In this document: piece by piece, positions 56,676 to 64,000 of the stretch
Position numbering within the stretch: the stretch's first letter is position 1
How the letters are laid out: the number at the start of each line of letters is the position of its first letter
Assembly (NCBI RefSeq): GCF_005048225.1
Contig: NZ_SUNI01000010.1
Location: 62,001-126,000, forward strand
Source of the DNA: Paracoccus gahaiensis
GTDB taxonomy: Bacteria > Pseudomonadota > Alphaproteobacteria > Rhodobacterales > Rhodobacteraceae
Direction: 5' to 3'
DNA: 64,000 nucleotides
Translations under genes and position numbers: made by a program
Notes under the pieces: model-generated
Told to the model about the DNA's origin: nothing
Databases searched by the model: none
The model's input: the letters and a program-made list of their open reading frames with translations, nothing else

Positions 56676-57838
56676 GCCGCCACCGGCAGGCGGCGTTCGA
56701 TCAGCCGGGCATAGATCGAGGCGCCGATGGGCAGGATTCCTTCGTCCAGCACGAAGCCCGGATTGTGCAGGGGCACGGTGCCCGCGTGGCCGACATTGCC
56801 ATAGGCGCCGGGCACCAGTTGCAGCATGTCGGCGAAATCCTCGGACCCGGCGACGGGGGGCTGATCGGCGACATTGTCGGGGCCCACCACGTCGGCGGCG
56901 GCCTGGGTCCAGGCCTCGGACAGATCCGCATCGTTCACGAGCACGTCGAAGATCTCGCGGAATGTCACGTCGATGGTCATGTCATGGGCCAGCGCGGCGC
57001 CGTTGCAGAGCGCCCGCATCCGGGCCTGCATCAGGTCGCGGATCTCGGGCCGGAAGAAGCGCAGCGTGCCGGCCAGCGTCGCGGTCTCGGGCAGGACGTT
57101 ATAGGCGGCGCCGGCGTGGATCTGGGTCACCGACAGCACTGCCTGATCCAGCGCCGCGACATTGCGCGACAGGATCGTCTGGAACTGGCCGACGAGGCTT
57201 GAGGCCACCACCAGCGCATCGCGCGACTGCTGGGGCATGGCGGCATGGCTGCCCTTGCCGGTCACGGTGATGTCGAAGAAGGACGCCCCCGCCATCGCCG
57301 CGCCCTTGCAGAGACTCGCCCGGCCCCGTTCCCCGGTGGGCTGGTTGTGCATCCCGTAGACCTCGTCCACCGGAAAGCGCTGGAACAGCCCGTCCGCGAT
57401 CATCGCCCGGGCGCCGCCCAGACCCTCCTCGGCGGGCTGGAAGATGAAGACGGCGGTGCCGTCGAAGTTGCGGCTGGCGGCCAGGTATTGCGCGGCGCCC
57501 AGCAGCATCGTGGTGTGCCCGTCATGGCCGCAGGCATGCATCTTGCCTGCGTTTGTGGATGCATGGGGCAGGCCCGTCGCCTCGTGGATCGGCAGCGCGT
57601 CCATGTCGGCGCGCAGGCCGACGCGGCGGTTTCCCTGTCCGCGCCCGCGCAGGATGCCCACGACGCCGGTCTTTCCGACCCCTTCATGCACCTCGTCCAC
57701 GCCCCATTCGCGCAAGCGTGCCGCGACGATGGCGCTGGTGCGGACCTCCTCCATGCCGATCTCGGGATGGGCGTGCAGGTCGCGGAAGATCGCGGTCAGC
57801 TCGGGGGTGGCGGCGTCGATCTCAGGCAGGTTCGGCAT
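56672..57838 (-). CDS. M20-family amidohydrolase (hippurate hydrolase-like)
   Basis: Amidohydrolase of the M20D type, 388 aa. Motifs: LHAHPEIGMEEVRTSAIVAA, LRADMDALPIHEATGLPHAS, GKMHACGHDGHTTMLLGAAQ (CxHxxH metal site) and FIFQPAEEGLGGARAMIADG (catalytic Glu-Glu), YGMHNQPTGERG and SEDFADMLQLVPGAYG. These enzymes remove N-acyl or aromatic acyl groups from amino acids. Its start lies 17 bp inside the end of the upstream ABC ATPase gene. Confidence 0.92.
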   Translation of the reverse strand: MPNLPEIDAATPELTAIFRDLHAHPEIGMEEVRTSAIVAARLREWGVDEVHEGVGKTGVVGILRGRGQGNRRVGLRADMDALPIHEATGLPHASTNAGKMHACGHDGHTTMLLGAAQYLAASRNFDGTAVFIFQPAEEGLGGARAMIADGLFQRFPVDEVYGMHNQPTGERGRASLCKGAAMAGASFFDITVTGKGSHAAMPQQSRDALVVASSLVGQFQTILSRNVAALDQAVLSVTQIHAGAAYNVLPETATLAGTLRFFRPEIRDLMQARMRALCNGAALAHDMTIDVTFREIFDVLVNDADLSEAWTQAAADVVGPDNVADQPPVAGSEDFADMLQLVPGAYGNVGHAGTVPLHNPGFVLDEGILPIGASIYARLIERRLPVAA

Positions 57839-59495
57839 GGGAGGGGTCTCGCATCTCTTGGAAATTGTGGAAGTCCCAGGACCGGCCGGGGGCGGCGTCG
57901 ATCAGGGCGCGGGTATAGGCATGGGCGGGGGCGGCCAGCACCTGGGCGGCGGGGCCGTGTTCGACCACGGCGCCGCGTTGCATCACCAGCACCTCGTCGC
58001 AGATCTGCGCGGCGACGCGCAGGTCATGGGTGATGAAGACGATGGCGATGCCCAGATCGCGCTGCAACTGGTCCAGCAGGTCCAGCACCTGCGCCTGCAC
58101 GGACACGTCCAGCGCCGAGACGGCCTCGTCCGCCACCAGCACGTCGGGGCGCATCATCACGGCACGCGCGATGGCGATCCGCTGGCGCTGCCCGCCCGAG
58201 AACTGGTGCGGATAGCGGGCCAGCGCGTCGGTGGGCAGGCCCACCACCTGCATCAGCCGCGCGGCCTCGGCCAAAGCGTCCTTGCGCGAGGTGCCATAGT
58301 TCAGCGGCCCCTCGATCAGGCTGTCGGCGATGGTCCAGCGCGGGTTCAGCGACCGCATCGGGTCCTGGAAGACCACCTGCAGCTTCTGGCGGTGCGGGCG
58401 CAGGCCGCCGCGCGTGAGGGTCGCGATGTCGGTGTCGTCCAGCAGGATCCGCCCCGAGGTCGGGTCGATCAGCCGCATGATGCAGCGCGCCACGGTGGAC
58501 TTGCCCGAGCCGGATTCGCCCACGATGCCAAGCGTCTGGCCGCGCGACAGGGTGAAGGTCACGTCCTTGGCGGCGTGCGCCGTGGGCAGCTTCTTCAGGA
58601 TGCCGCCGCCGCCATAGACCTTGTTCAGCTTCTCGACCCGCAGGACGGCATCATCCGCGCCCGCCCGCGCCGCGCGGGGCGAGAGGCTGGGCACGGCGGC
58701 CAGCAGCGCGCGGGTGTAGTCGGCTTGGGGGTGGCGCAGCAGGGTTTCCACCGCGCCCGATTCCACGATCTCGCCCTGCTTCATCACATAGACGGTGTCG
58801 GCGATTTCCGCGACCACGCCCATGTCATGGGTGATGAACAGCACCGCCGTGCCGTGGTCCTGCTGCAATTCGTCGATCAGCGCCAGGATCTGCTTCTGCG
58901 TGGTCACGTCCAGCGCGGTGGTGGGCTCGTCCGCGATCAGCAGCACGGGCTCTAGCACCAGCGCCATGGCGATCATGATCCGCTGGCGCTGCCCGCCCGA
59001 CAGCTGGTGGGGGTAGGAGGCGAAGATGCGCGGCACGTCGGGCAGATGCACCTGCTCCATGATCGCCAGCGCACGCTTGCGGCGCTCGGCGGCGGGCAGC
59101 GAGGTGTGCAGCTCCATCACCTCCATGATCTGGTCGCCCACGCGCAGGACCGGGTTCAGGGCGGTCATCGGTTCCTGGAAGATCATCGCCACGCGGGCGG
59201 CGCGCAGTTCCCGCATCTGGGCCTGGGTCAGCGGCAGCAGGTCGCTGCCCTGCAGGTGGATGGTGCCGGACGACACCTTCAGCGCCTCGGGCAGAAGCCC
59301 CATGATCGCCAGCGAGGTGACCGACTTGCCCGAGCCGGATTCACCCACCAGGCAGACGGTTTCCGACGCGCGGATCGTCACGTTGATGGATTTCAGCACC
59401 TTCGGGTCGCCCTTGGTGTCGGGCAGGCTGACGGTCAGGCCCTTGGCCTCGAGCACCACGGGCGCATCGTCGAAATTGCGTGTCTTGAACAGCAT
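57822..59495 (-). CDS. dipeptide/oligopeptide ABC transporter ATPase, fused DppD-DppF (GsiA-like)
   Basis: ATPase of 557 aa with two ABC domains in tandem. Domain 1: [53 protein letters not shown]. Domain 2: [68 protein letters not shown]. Both nucleotide sites are complete. It serves the permeases at 59500-61319 and overlaps the M20 gene that follows. Glutathione or peptide import is typical. Confidence 0.94.
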   Translation of the reverse strand: MLFKTRNFDDAPVVLEAKGLTVSLPDTKGDPKVLKSINVTIRASETVCLVGESGSGKSVTSLAIMGLLPEALKVSSGTIHLQGSDLLPLTQAQMRELRAARVAMIFQEPMTALNPVLRVGDQIMEVMELHTSLPAAERRKRALAIMEQVHLPDVPRIFASYPHQLSGGQRQRIMIAMALVLEPVLLIADEPTTALDVTTQKQILALIDELQQDHGTAVLFITHDMGVVAEIADTVYVMKQGEIVESGAVETLLRHPQADYTRALLAAVPSLSPRAARAGADDAVLRVEKLNKVYGGGGILKKLPTAHAAKDVTFTLSRGQTLGIVGESGSGKSTVARCIMRLIDPTSGRILLDDTDIATLTRGGLRPHRQKLQVVFQDPMRSLNPRWTIADSLIEGPLNYGTSRKDALAEAARLMQVVGLPTDALARYPHQFSGGQRQRIAIARAVMMRPDVLVADEAVSALDVSVQAQVLDLLDQLQRDLGIAIVFITHDLRVAAQICDEVLVMQRGAVVEHGPAAQVLAAPAHAYTRALIDAAPGRSWDFHNFQEMRDPSHAEPA

Positions 59496-59499
59496 GGCC

Positions 59500-60375
59500 T
59501 TACCCCGCCCGTTTCTTCAGGCGCGGATCCAGCATGTCGCGCGCCGCATCGCCCAGAAGGTTGATCGACAGGATACACAGCGACAGCGCGATCCCGGGAT
59601 AGAGGATCAGTTCCGGCTTGATGCGGAAGAACAGCCGCCCCTCGGCCATGATGTTGCCCCAGGTGGGGGTCTCGGTGCTGACGCCGGCGCCCAGGAAGGA
59701 CAGGATCGCCTCGGTCAGGATGGCCGAGGCAAGGATATAGGTGCCCTGCACGATCAGCGGCGCGGTGGTGTTGGGGACCAGATGCCGGATCAGGATCTTG
59801 TGCATGGGGGTGCCGAGCGCGATGGCAGCCTCGACATAGGGTTCCTCGCGCGCGGACAGGATGACCGCGCGGACCAGGCGCACGACGCGGGGGATCTCGG
59901 GGATGGTGATCGCGGCGATCACCGATCCGACCGAGGGGCCGTTCAGCGCCACCAGCGCGATGGCCAGCAGGATCGACGGGATCGCCATCAGCGCATCCAT
60001 CATCCGCATGATGATCGCATCCGCCGTGCGGAAGAACCCCGCGATCATGCCGATGACCAGCCCGAGGGCGACCGAGACGGCGGCGGTGGCGATGCCGATG
60101 ATCAGCGACAGCTGGCCGCCGATCAGCACCCGGCTGAAGATGTCGCGGCCATAGTTGTCGGTGCCGAGCGGATAGCCCTCGATCGGGCCCTGCAGGCGCA
60201 CCATCGGGTTCATGGTCAGCGGATCATGCGGCGCGATCCAGCCCGCCAGCAGGGTCAGCGCGACGATGATCGCCAGCACGACGGCGGCGATCTTGCTGCC
60301 CATGCCGAACTGCGGCAGGCGCAGCGCGCGCAGGATCGGCTGCATGGCCGAGGTGGGTTGGGGGACGGGGGCCAT
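59500..60375 (-). CDS. dipeptide-type ABC permease DppC-like
   Basis: Inner-membrane permease of 291 aa. The C-type start is seen (GMGSKIAAVVLAIIVALTLL, then YPLGTDNYGRDIFSRVLIGG), as well as DALMAIPSILLAIALVAL and the EAA loop EPYVEAAIALGTPMHKILIR. AILSFLGAGVSTETPTWGNI and MAEGRLFF end the protein. Start ATG 60375 overlaps the DppB stop (TGATG), which decides the start; longer open frame upstream is the wrong frame of dppB. Confidence 0.93.
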   Translation of the reverse strand: MAPVPQPTSAMQPILRALRLPQFGMGSKIAAVVLAIIVALTLLAGWIAPHDPLTMNPMVRLQGPIEGYPLGTDNYGRDIFSRVLIGGQLSLIIGIATAAVSVALGLVIGMIAGFFRTADAIIMRMMDALMAIPSILLAIALVALNGPSVGSVIAAITIPEIPRVVRLVRAVILSAREEPYVEAAIALGTPMHKILIRHLVPNTTAPLIVQGTYILASAILTEAILSFLGAGVSTETPTWGNIMAEGRLFFRIKPELILYPGIALSLCILSINLLGDAARDMLDPRLKKRAG

Positions 60376-61319
60376 CAGTACCGGATCCTTGGGTCGAAGA
60401 AGCTGTAGCTGAGGTCGATCAGCAGGTTCACCAGCACGTAGAGGAAGCTGGTCAGCAGGATCATCGCCTGGATGACCGGATAGTCGCGTGCCAGGATCGC
60501 ATCGACGGTCAGCCGCCCGATGCCGGGGATGTTGAAGACGGTCTCGGTCACCACCACGCCGCCGATCAGCAGCGCAAAGCCCGATCCGATCACCGTCAGG
60601 ATCGGCACGGCGGCGTTCTTGAGCGCATGGCGGAACAGCACCGTGCGTTCGGGGGCGCCCTTGGCGCGGGCGGTGCGGATGTAATCCTCGCCCAGCACCT
60701 CCAGCATGTTGGCCCGCGTCATCCGGGCGATCAGCGCGATGTAGATCGTGGACAGGGTCAGCGCGGGCAGGAAGGCGTTCGACAGGAAGGCCCCGAAGCC
60801 CGACCCGATGGGGGTATAGCCCTGCACCGGGAACCAGCCCAGCTGCAGCGAGAAGATCAGGATGAAGATGTATCCGATCACGAAGACCGGCACCGAGAAG
60901 CCCAGCACCGAAAACGTCATCACCGCGTAATCGGCGGCGCTGCGATGCTTCCAGGCGGCCAGCACGCCCATCGGCACGGCCATGGCGACCGACATGATAA
61001 TCGTCAGGATCGCGATGGAGAAGGTCGGCCCGATCCGGTCCGCGACCATCGTGGCCACCGGCGTGTTCGAGATCAGCGAGACGCCCAGATCGCCGCGCAG
61101 CAATTGCCCGACCCAGGTCACGAACTGGATGTGCAGCGGCTGGTTCAGGCCCATCGCCTCGCGGATGCGGTCCAGCTGCGCGGGCGTGGCCATGTCGCCG
61201 GCGATGATCGCCGCCGGATCGCCCGGCGTCAGGCGCAGCAGCAGGAAGACGAAGACGGCGACCAGCAGCATCACCGGGATGACCGCCAGAATGCGTCGCA
61301 GGATATAGCCCAGCATCAC
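60375..61319 (-). CDS. dipeptide-type ABC permease DppB-like
   Basis: Inner-membrane permease of 314 aa. It begins MLGYILRRILAVIPVMLLVA with the first transmembrane segment and has RLTPGDPAAIIAGD, FVTWVGQLLRGDLGVSLISN, ARAKGAPERTVLFRHALKNA (EAA loop) and VTETVFNIPGIGRLTVDAIL, all typical for DppB. About six membrane segments. It forms the channel with DppC. A hairpin (61342-61367) separates it from the binding protein gene. Confidence 0.93.
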   Translation of the reverse strand: MMLGYILRRILAVIPVMLLVAVFVFLLLRLTPGDPAAIIAGDMATPAQLDRIREAMGLNQPLHIQFVTWVGQLLRGDLGVSLISNTPVATMVADRIGPTFSIAILTIIMSVAMAVPMGVLAAWKHRSAADYAVMTFSVLGFSVPVFVIGYIFILIFSLQLGWFPVQGYTPIGSGFGAFLSNAFLPALTLSTIYIALIARMTRANMLEVLGEDYIRTARAKGAPERTVLFRHALKNAAVPILTVIGSGFALLIGGVVVTETVFNIPGIGRLTVDAILARDYPVIQAMILLTSFLYVLVNLLIDLSYSFFDPRIRY

Positions 61320-61341
61320 GACCCTCCGGATCGAAGAACGG

Positions 61342-61367
61342 CGGGGGCGGCACGGTCGCCGCCCCCG
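61342..61367 (-). terminator. hairpin between binding-protein and permease genes
   Basis: CGGGGGCGGC (61342-61351) and GCCGCCCCCG (61358-61367) form a perfect 10-bp stem with a 6-base loop in the 55-bp gap after the binding protein gene. No U-run. As at 24908, it probably sets a higher level of binding protein than of the membrane subunits. Confidence 0.55.
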
Positions 61368-61374
61368 GCTTGGA

Positions 61375-62970
61375 TCATTCCGCCTTCTGCATGCCCCAGA
61401 AGACCGGCACCGGCGACTGGATCATGGCGGTGATCGTGGCGCGGCGGGCCTGGGGCAGGGTGTACTGGCCAAGCGGGATCAGCAGCCCGTTGTCCAGCGC
61501 GTGGGTCTGGATCTGCTGGGCGACCTCGACCTGCGCCTCGGGCGTCTCGGCGTCGATGAAGTCCTCCTTGAGGGCCTCGATCGTCTCGTCCTCGGGCCAG
61601 CCGAACCAGGCGTCGCTGCCGCGCCCGTTCAGCATCGGGTTCGAGATCGGGTTCGAGATCTCGGGGACCATCCAGTTGGTGATGAAGATGTTCCAGCCGC
61701 CCTCGGCGGGCGCGGCCTGGCTGGCGCGGCGGGTGACCAGCGTCTGCCAGTCCATCGGCTGCAACTCGACCTCGAAGCCCGCCTCGCGCAGCATCTGCGA
61801 CACGACCACCGGCTGCGTGGCCAAGGCCACCATGTCCGTGGGGGCCATCAGGACGACGGGGGTGCCGTCATAGCCCGCCTCTTCCAGCAGCGCGCGGGCC
61901 TCGTCGGCACCGCCCCCCTGCGTCAGCGTCTCGGCTTGGGCGTCGCTGGCCAAGGGCGTGCCGCAGCCCAGGATCGCGCCGCAGACCGAGTAGTATTCGG
62001 GGTTGCCGACCATCGCCGCCAGCACCGGTTCCTGCTGGATCGCCTTCAGCGCCGCCTGGCGGACCTGCTGGTTGTCGAAGGGCGGGTGCAGGAAGTTCAT
62101 GCGGGTCATGGTCTGCATGCCGGTGGGCTCGCGGGTCTCGACCACCACGTTCGGATCGCCCTCCAGCAGCGGGATCAGGTCGACCTGCATCGCCTCGACA
62201 TAATCGACCTCGCCGCCCGAGAGGGCGTTCACGGCGGTCTGGATGTCGGGCATGTTGACCCATTCGACGCGGTCCACATTGACGACCTTGCCCCCGGCCA
62301 TCCAGTCGGCTGGCTCGTCGCGCGGGACATAGTCGTCGAACTTCTCGTAGACGACCATCAGGCCCGGCTGGAACTCGGCCTCGACGAAGCGGAAGGGGCC
62401 CGAGCCCACATATTCCGTGATCGCCTCGTCGGCCGAGGTCTCGGCGATGCGGGCGGGCATGATGAAGGGCGGCAGGGCGGATTGCTTGGACAGCACGTCC
62501 AGCATCGGCACGAAGGGCTCGGTCAGGGTCCAGGTGACCGTCGTGTCGTCGGTCGCCTCCAGGCTGGCGGTGCGGTCCATGATGACCTGCCCGCCCGCGT
62601 CCTTCTGGCCCCACCGGTTCAGCGAGGCGACCACATCGGCGGCGGTCACCGGGGCGCCGTCATGGAAGGTCAGCCCGTTGCGCAGGGTGAAGGTATAGGT
62701 CAGCATGTCGTCCGAGACGGTCCAGTCGGCCATCTGCGGCTGCGGCTGGAACTCCGAATCCTGCGCGATCAGCACGTCATAGATCATGTAGGCATGGTTG
62801 CGGGTGATGTGCGCGGTGGTGATGACCGGGTCCAGCACGCGCAGGCCGGAATGCATCACCGCCTTCACGGTGCTTTGCGCGAAGGCCGCGCCGGACAGCA
62901 TCGTGGTCCCCAGAAGGGCCGCGGTGACGAGGGTTGCCGTCTTGGAGGCAAGGCTGAGTCGGTTGAACAT
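61375..62970 (-). CDS. family 5 extracellular solute-binding protein (peptide type)
   Basis: Periplasmic binding protein of 531 aa with signal peptide (ATLVTAALLGTTMLSGAAFA). SBP_5 features: YMIYDVLIAQDSEFQPQPQM, TFTLRNGLTFHDGAPVTAAD, GSGPFRFVEAEFQPG, RMNFLHPPFDNQQVRQAALK and WMVPEISNPISNPMLNGRG. It has a Cys pair (SVCGAILGCGTP) that may form a disulfide. First transport gene of the operon after the M81 gene; substrate probably a peptide or amide. Confidence 0.93.
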   Translation of the reverse strand: MFNRLSLASKTATLVTAALLGTTMLSGAAFAQSTVKAVMHSGLRVLDPVITTAHITRNHAYMIYDVLIAQDSEFQPQPQMADWTVSDDMLTYTFTLRNGLTFHDGAPVTAADVVASLNRWGQKDAGGQVIMDRTASLEATDDTTVTWTLTEPFVPMLDVLSKQSALPPFIMPARIAETSADEAITEYVGSGPFRFVEAEFQPGLMVVYEKFDDYVPRDEPADWMAGGKVVNVDRVEWVNMPDIQTAVNALSGGEVDYVEAMQVDLIPLLEGDPNVVVETREPTGMQTMTRMNFLHPPFDNQQVRQAALKAIQQEPVLAAMVGNPEYYSVCGAILGCGTPLASDAQAETLTQGGGADEARALLEEAGYDGTPVVLMAPTDMVALATQPVVVSQMLREAGFEVELQPMDWQTLVTRRASQAAPAEGGWNIFITNWMVPEISNPISNPMLNGRGSDAWFGWPEDETIEALKEDFIDAETPEAQVEVAQQIQTHALDNGLLIPLGQYTLPQARRATITAMIQSPVPVFWGMQKAE

Positions 62971-63012
62971 GATGTCCTCTCTGTTGAACGGGTCCGCGGG
63001 GCGATCTTGGCG

Positions 63013-64000
63013 TCAGCCTTGCGCGGGGGGGATGAAGGCGGCGCCGCCCGGTTCCAGCCGCAAGCCGGAAGCGAGGTGGCGAAAGGGCAGGCTGGCCGGG
63101 CTGAGCGGCATGGGGCCGGGCGCGGTGCAGGTCAGGATGGCTTGGGCGATGGGCGCGAAATCGGCGCGGAAATGGTTCGAGCTTTTCACGACCAGGATCG
63201 CCTGATCCTCGGGGGCGATGCCCAGGAAACGGAACATCTGCCGGTCGGCCATCTGCGCCTTTTCCGAGGCGACGGCGACCCGCACGCCCCCGATCCGCAG
63301 GCAGGCCGAGGGCCCAAGCCGCAGATGCGCGCCGCCGTAATAGGGGCCGGTGGCGTGGCAATGGCCGTCCGACAGCGCCTCGACCGTGAAACTCGCGGTC
63401 AGGGGCGCGTCGCCGGGGATGTTGGACCTGCCGCCCAGGGGCAGGGTGATCGTCGCGCCGATGCCCGCCGTATGGGCGGCCGCGGCGGCCTCGGGGTCGC
63501 AGATCAGGCCGATGGCGGCGCCTTGGGCATCCGCCTCGATCAGCGCGCGCAGCATGCCGGTGGTGTCGGAATTGCCGCCCGCGCCGGGATTGTCCTGCGT
63601 GTCGACCAGGACCACGGGCCGGCGGGCGCTGGCCGCGAGGCGCTGTGCCTCGGCCACGCCCGCCTCCGGGTTATAGGAGCGGCCGTTGAAGGCGGGCTCG
63701 GCGGCGCGCAAGGCCTCCGCAATCTTGTCGGCCCAGGCCTCGGCGCGATCCTGGCTGTCGGCATAAGCGATGACCGAGGGGCGGCAATCGGTGAAATCCG
63801 CCGCCGGAAAGCCCATGAAGACCGAGGCGCAGATCCCTGCGGCATCGGCCTGATCCAGCAGGGCATAGATCCCGGCGGCGGGCTGCGCATCCGTCGCCTG
63901 CCAGGCGATGGGGATCAGGAAATCCAGCTGCCGGAATGCCGTGAAGCTGGGCGCGCCGGTCAGCAGCCGGTCCAGCTCGACCGCCGCGCGGCGGCCCGTC
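63013..64000 (-). CDS. M81 family metallopeptidase (MlrC-like), 5' end outside window
   Basis: The frame is open from the window edge at 64000 to the stop at 63013, 329 codons, so the N-terminal third is missing. Visible: LDFLIPIAWQATDAQPAAG, ASVFMGFPAADFTDCRPSVI, VVLVDTQDNPGAGGNSDTTG (family DxxDNPGGG.pGD) and ATGPYYGGAHLRLGPSACLR, which match the DUF1485/MlrC family of microcystin-degrading peptidases and of other cyclic-peptide or amide hydrolases. It heads the operon with the peptide ABC transporter, 43 bp before the binding-protein gene. No microcystin degradation is implied; most M81 genes act on other substrates. Confidence 0.85.
   Translation of the reverse strand, partial: TGRRAAVELDRLLTGAPSFTAFRQLDFLIPIAWQATDAQPAAGIYALLDQADAAGICASVFMGFPAADFTDCRPSVIAYADSQDRAEAWADKIAEALRAAEPAFNGRSYNPEAGVAEAQRLAASARRPVVLVDTQDNPGAGGNSDTTGMLRALIEADAQGAAIGLICDPEAAAAAHTAGIGATITLPLGGRSNIPGDAPLTASFTVEALSDGHCHATGPYYGGAHLRLGPSACLRIGGVRVAVASEKAQMADRQMFRFLGIAPEDQAILVVKSSNHFRADFAPIAQAILTCTAPGPMPLSPASLPFRHLASGLRLEPGGAAFIPPAQG

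Overview
The window is GC-rich DNA that looks like a large extrachromosomal replicon (plasmid or chromid) of an alphaproteobacterium of the Rhodobacteraceae, most likely Paracoccus or a close relative. This is inferred from codon use, from the mix of TRAP and ABC transporters, from a DUF1612 pseudogene of the sort carried by Paracoccus/rhizobial plasmids, and from the plasmid maintenance genes. No rRNA or tRNA gene and no CRISPR array was seen. No database search was run; family names come from reading the proteins.

Layout. 1-2650: TRAP transporter operon (dctQ-dctM-dctP, dctP cut by the window edge) behind a promoter carrying a LacI-type operator. 2700-5910: a graveyard of IS481 and IS5 remnants, an HNH-like fragment and a DUF1612 gene with stops and a frameshift. 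6012-8456: an intact parAB pair without a rep gene, with a 16-bp palindrome at the end of parB. 8745-10416: a fully decayed three-gene iron-uptake operon (di-heme oxidoreductase, imelysin, DUF1513). 10667-18409: small genes, a DUF1989 protein, a CPA2 cation/proton antiporter, a PadR-ChrA pair, a GT61 glycosyltransferase and a TetR regulator divergent from a large FMN/FAD oxidoreductase (18549-20585). 20618-27052: a six-gene sugar ABC operon (isomerase, binding protein, ATPase, permease, RpiR regulator, ribokinase). 27274-28317: a second GT61.

28467-34811 is a probable metal or metallophore uptake region: a DUF1007 protein, an ArsR-type regulator, a histidine-rich protein made of two repeats, a terminator, a Zur-box-like site, then two ATPases, a binding protein and one polypeptide that joins both peptide/nickel-type permeases. 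34846-38159 holds divergent HWE/HisKA_2 histidine kinases and a single-domain response regulator. 38440-45863 holds two very large convergent genes: an RTX protein with SGNH-like, PA14 and clan GH-A-like parts, and an autotransporter whose passenger carries a complete PAP2 phosphatase signature.

46655-51536 is the replicon core: a VapC-type toxin and antitoxin, parB, parA, three copies of a parS-like palindrome (GTTTCGC-N-GCGAAAC), an iteron array with exact 22-bp phasing, and a Rep_3-type initiator. 51548-64000 is a catabolic block: aldehyde dehydrogenase, a beta-hydroxyacid dehydrogenase, and a minus-strand operon of an M81 (MlrC-like) peptidase, a dipeptide-type ABC transporter, two M20 hydrolases and an amidase, consistent with import and hydrolysis of peptides or amides.

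The presence of two unrelated parAB systems but one rep gene suggests that the replicon arose by fusion of two plasmids, with the 2.7-10.4 kb stretch as the eroded part of one parent.
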